The position numbers and the translations under genes are program-made. The notes beneath the pieces were generated by a model. It worked only from the letters and a program-made list of their open reading frames with translations, had not been told where the DNA came from and did no database searches. From contig JADJHP010000015.1 in assembly GCA_016707525.1 (NCBI GenBank), positions 1 to 64,000 of the forward strand: a stretch of 64,000 bases of DNA. Reading direction: 5' to 3'. Of this stretch, positions 61,986-64,000 are shown in pieces; positions within the stretch are counted from its first letter, which is position 1; each line of letters begins with the position of its first letter. This DNA comes from Ignavibacteriota bacterium. Lineage in GTDB: Bacteria > Bacteroidota > Ignavibacteria > UBA10030 > UBA6906.

Positions 61986-63287
61986 ATGCGGCCTCTCCAT
62001 GCACTGATCATAGCGTGTGCCGCGGTGTTCACGGCACACCCTGCCCTTGCCGGCGCGGGGCCCGCAGAGCTTGCCGCCCGGCGTGCCCGCGTCCTGGCTG
62101 CCCTCGATCCGACGGCGGCCATGGTGCTGCGGGCCCCCGACGAGCGTAACCGTTCCGGTGATACGGGGTATAAGTACCGCACGGACAGCAATCTCCTCTA
62201 CCTGACCGGCGAAGACCGGCCGGGACTCACGCTGGTCCTGGCACCCCGGGGCGTCCGCGTCGGTGATACGACCCTTCAGGTGGTGCTCTTCGCAAAAACC
62301 GAAACGAATGACGGCGTGCCTCCGGTCCCGGCGCTGGCCGACGGCATGATACGGCCGCCGGAGGAGCTCAAGGCCGCGCTGGAGACGTTGCTTCCGTCGC
62401 TCCAGACGCTCTTTACTGCCCCGATCTCTCCGGTGTTCGTGAGCGACTGGTTGAACAACAGGCCCTTGTTCCTTGAGCGGGATGTGAGAAAGGAACTCGA
62501 GAAGAAGTTCCCGCAATTGAAGATCAAGAGTCCATCACTGATCGTGGGGCGCTTGCGCGCGGTGAAGAGTCCGGTGGAAGTCGGACAGATCAGAAGGTCC
62601 ATTGCTGCAACCGGAGAAGGGTTGGGCGCCGCATTCAGGATATGCCGTCCGGGCATGAAAGAGTATGAACTGCAGGCGGCGATCGAGTACCCGATGTACC
62701 GCAACGGGGCTACCGCTCCGGCGTTTTCCTCGATCGTCGGGTCGGGTCCGAACTCTCTGATCCTTCACTATGAACACAATCAGCGGACGATGCAGGCGGG
62801 TGATGTTGTGGTGATGGATGTCGGGGCCGAGATCGAGGGGTATGCCGCGGACATCACGCGGACGATCCCGGTCTCCGGGAAGTTCACGCCGGAACAGCGG
62901 AAGGTGTACGAGACGGTTCTGCGCGCGCAGGAAGCCATCATCAAGGCGATCAGGCCGGGAGCATTGTGGTCGGATATGGACCGTGCGGCGAAGGCCGTCA
63001 TCGATGCTGCCGGGTATGGGAAGTACTGGCGGCATTCGGTGTCGCACCATCTGGGGATCGATGTCCACGATGCCGGGCCGATGGACACGTTGCGGGTGGG
63101 GATGGTCGTGACGATGGAGCCGGGCGTGTATATTCCGGTTGCCGATACCACGGTGGCGTCGGGGTTCCGTGGCGTGGGCATCCGGATCGAGGATGATGCC
63201 CTGGTCACGGAAACGGGGTGTGAAGTACTCACCGCTGCGGTACCGAAGCAGCCTGCCGACATCGAGAGGATCATGAAGAAGAAGTAG
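61986..63287 (+). CDS. Secreted Xaa-Pro aminopeptidase (M24B)
   Basis: Cleaves N-terminal residues before proline. The 433 residues begin with a signal peptide (ALIIACAAVFTAHPALAG). An aminopeptidase-P N-terminal domain follows ('MVLRAPDERNRSGDTGYKYR', 'NLLYLTGEDRPGLTLVL'), then a pita-bread catalytic domain with metal ligands Asp in VMDVGAEIEGYAADITRT, His in HHLGIDVHDAG, Glu in MEPGVYIP and Glu in IRIEDDALVTETG. It is the last gene of the xdhA-headed unit. Confidence 0.92.
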   Translation: MRPLHALIIACAAVFTAHPALAGAGPAELAARRARVLAALDPTAAMVLRAPDERNRSGDTGYKYRTDSNLLYLTGEDRPGLTLVLAPRGVRVGDTTLQVVLFAKTETNDGVPPVPALADGMIRPPEELKAALETLLPSLQTLFTAPISPVFVSDWLNNRPLFLERDVRKELEKKFPQLKIKSPSLIVGRLRAVKSPVEVGQIRRSIAATGEGLGAAFRICRPGMKEYELQAAIEYPMYRNGATAPAFSSIVGSGPNSLILHYEHNQRTMQAGDVVVMDVGAEIEGYAADITRTIPVSGKFTPEQRKVYETVLRAQEAIIKAIRPGALWSDMDRAAKAVIDAAGYGKYWRHSVSHHLGIDVHDAGPMDTLRVGMVVTMEPGVYIPVADTTVASGFRGVGIRIEDDALVTETGCEVLTAAVPKQPADIERIMKKK

Positions 63288-63393
63288 TGATGCGTCCCGT
63301 TCCGCAGCTCCCGGATCGGGTGACCGGTCGCGTGCGGCCACCCGGTACCCCGGCATCACAGCCGGACCTTGCCGCAGGGGGTCGTGCGTGAAC

Positions 63394-64000
63394 CTACTGC
63401 TTCATGTACAATGTCCTGCTCGGGTACGCGAACCGGATCCCTTCCACCGCCAGGCGCCGGAGGACGGACAGATTGATGGACTGCTGGGTGTTCATGAAGA
63501 GTGTGTAGTCCGGCTCCACCATGAAGTACACGACCTCAAAGATGATCGCCGACTCGCCGAGTGTCTGGAGATGGGCGCGGTCGAACCGCACCCGGTCATG
63601 CGATACCACGATCTCCTTCAACATCGTTGGCACCTGTTCGAGCTTCTCGGGTGGCGTGCCATACTCCACGCCGATCGAGAACACGGCGCGCCGTTCCTGC
63701 ATGCGCTTGTAATTCCGGATCCGGCTCTTGAGCAGGTCGGCATTGGAGACGATGATCTGCTCTCCCGAGATGCTCCGGATGCGCGTCGTCTTCAGTCCCA
63801 CATGCTCCACCGTGCCCTGCACCGCATCGACCACAATGAAATCCCCGATCACGAACGGCTTGTCCAGCACGATCGACAGGGACGCGAACAGGTCTCCCAG
63901 GACGTTCTGGATCGCCAGAGCGACGGCGATACCGGTAACGCCAAGGCCGGCAACGAGCGCGGTGATATCGAACCCGAGGTTGTCCAGTGCCAGCAGCAGC
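63394..64000 (-). CDS. MscS-family mechanosensitive channel, 5' end outside the window
   Basis: The open frame continues past the window edge. Visible parts are the pore-lining helix region ('LVAGLGVTGIAVALAIQNVLGD'), the beta domain ('KPFVIGDFIVVDAVQGTVEHVG', 'TRIRSISGEQIIVSNADLL') and the C-terminal alpha/beta domain ('VFSIGVEYGTPPEKLEQVP'). It ends 'RFAYPSRTLYMKQ', a usual end for small MscS channels (compare 'faypt.tv'). It releases osmolytes on hypo-osmotic shock. It converges on the M24 gene; the 106-base gap has a weak GGGTG/CACCC hairpin. Confidence 0.9.
   Translation of the reverse strand, partial: LLLALDNLGFDITALVAGLGVTGIAVALAIQNVLGDLFASLSIVLDKPFVIGDFIVVDAVQGTVEHVGLKTTRIRSISGEQIIVSNADLLKSRIRNYKRMQERRAVFSIGVEYGTPPEKLEQVPTMLKEIVVSHDRVRFDRAHLQTLGESAIIFEVVYFMVEPDYTLFMNTQQSINLSVLRRLAVEGIRFAYPSRTLYMKQ

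Noticed and set aside
1..64000. CRISPR arrays, insertion sequences, integrases or prophage genes
   Set aside because: No regularly spaced repeats, transposase or phage structural motifs were found on either strand.

Overview
This is a GC-rich, gene-dense stretch of a bacterial chromosome (roughly 60% GC by eye). Several traits point to the Bacteroidota/Chlorobiota/Ignavibacteria side of the FCB group, though this is an inference: a GWxTD-domain lipoprotein, an S46 dipeptidyl-peptidase, paired OmpA proteins with thrombospondin-type-3 repeats, YidB-like proteins, the cmk-ispH-rpsA order, and promoters of the form TTGnnn-N17-TAnnTT that recall the Bacteroidetes sigma-A promoter. No tRNA, rRNA, CRISPR array, transposase or prophage gene is visible.

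Layout. 1-3.2 kb: a Xre/RES toxin-antitoxin pair with its operator, a YbaK-type deacylase, an unassigned coding-like scrap and a CsgG-like lipoprotein-region gene. 3.3-19.3 kb: housekeeping genes (Sua5/YrdC, der, a CoA-disulfide-reductase-like enzyme, upp, rel, ruvX, mtgA, an AlbA-like protein, TrmH-type methylase, cmk, ispH, rpsA, mtaB, a DUF512 Fe-S protein). 19.4-32.5 kb: truA, a palindromic repeat, comM, a secreted GH78 rhamnosidase, a bestrophin-like membrane protein, a large sensor kinase broken by five frame changes, AraC/GyrI regulators and a nucleoside-diphosphate-sugar epimerase relative. 32.6-34.8 kb: nrfHA (ammonifying nitrite reductase) behind a palindrome that spans its promoter. 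34.9-38.7 kb: YidB and two OmpA/TSP3 paralogues, one with a sigma-54-type promoter. 39-43.8 kb: an operon of a coiled-coil protein, a roadblock-like/BON/OmpA membrane protein, a Ras-like GTPase and a sigma-54 activator. 44-53.7 kb: isocitrate dehydrogenase, two M16 peptidases, GWxTD lipoprotein, dihydrouridine synthase, S46 and M28 peptidases. 53.8-63.3 kb: a seven-gene unit xdhA-xdhB-pduS-like-pduT-like-M28-DUF6263-M24. 63.4 kb to the end: part of an MscS channel.

The two systems most worth following are the xanthine-dehydrogenase plus microcompartment electron-conduit plus peptidase operon, and the Ras-like GTPase/roadblock/OmpA envelope module. A technical theme runs through the window: thirteen probable single-base frame changes, most of them at short homopolymers, in otherwise intact genes including ispH, comM and isocitrate dehydrogenase. 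This looks like consensus sequencing error more than gene decay, and the affected genes are annotated as continuous. Thirteen putative promoters share an exact 17-base spacer, which gives a usable picture of the vegetative promoter of this organism.
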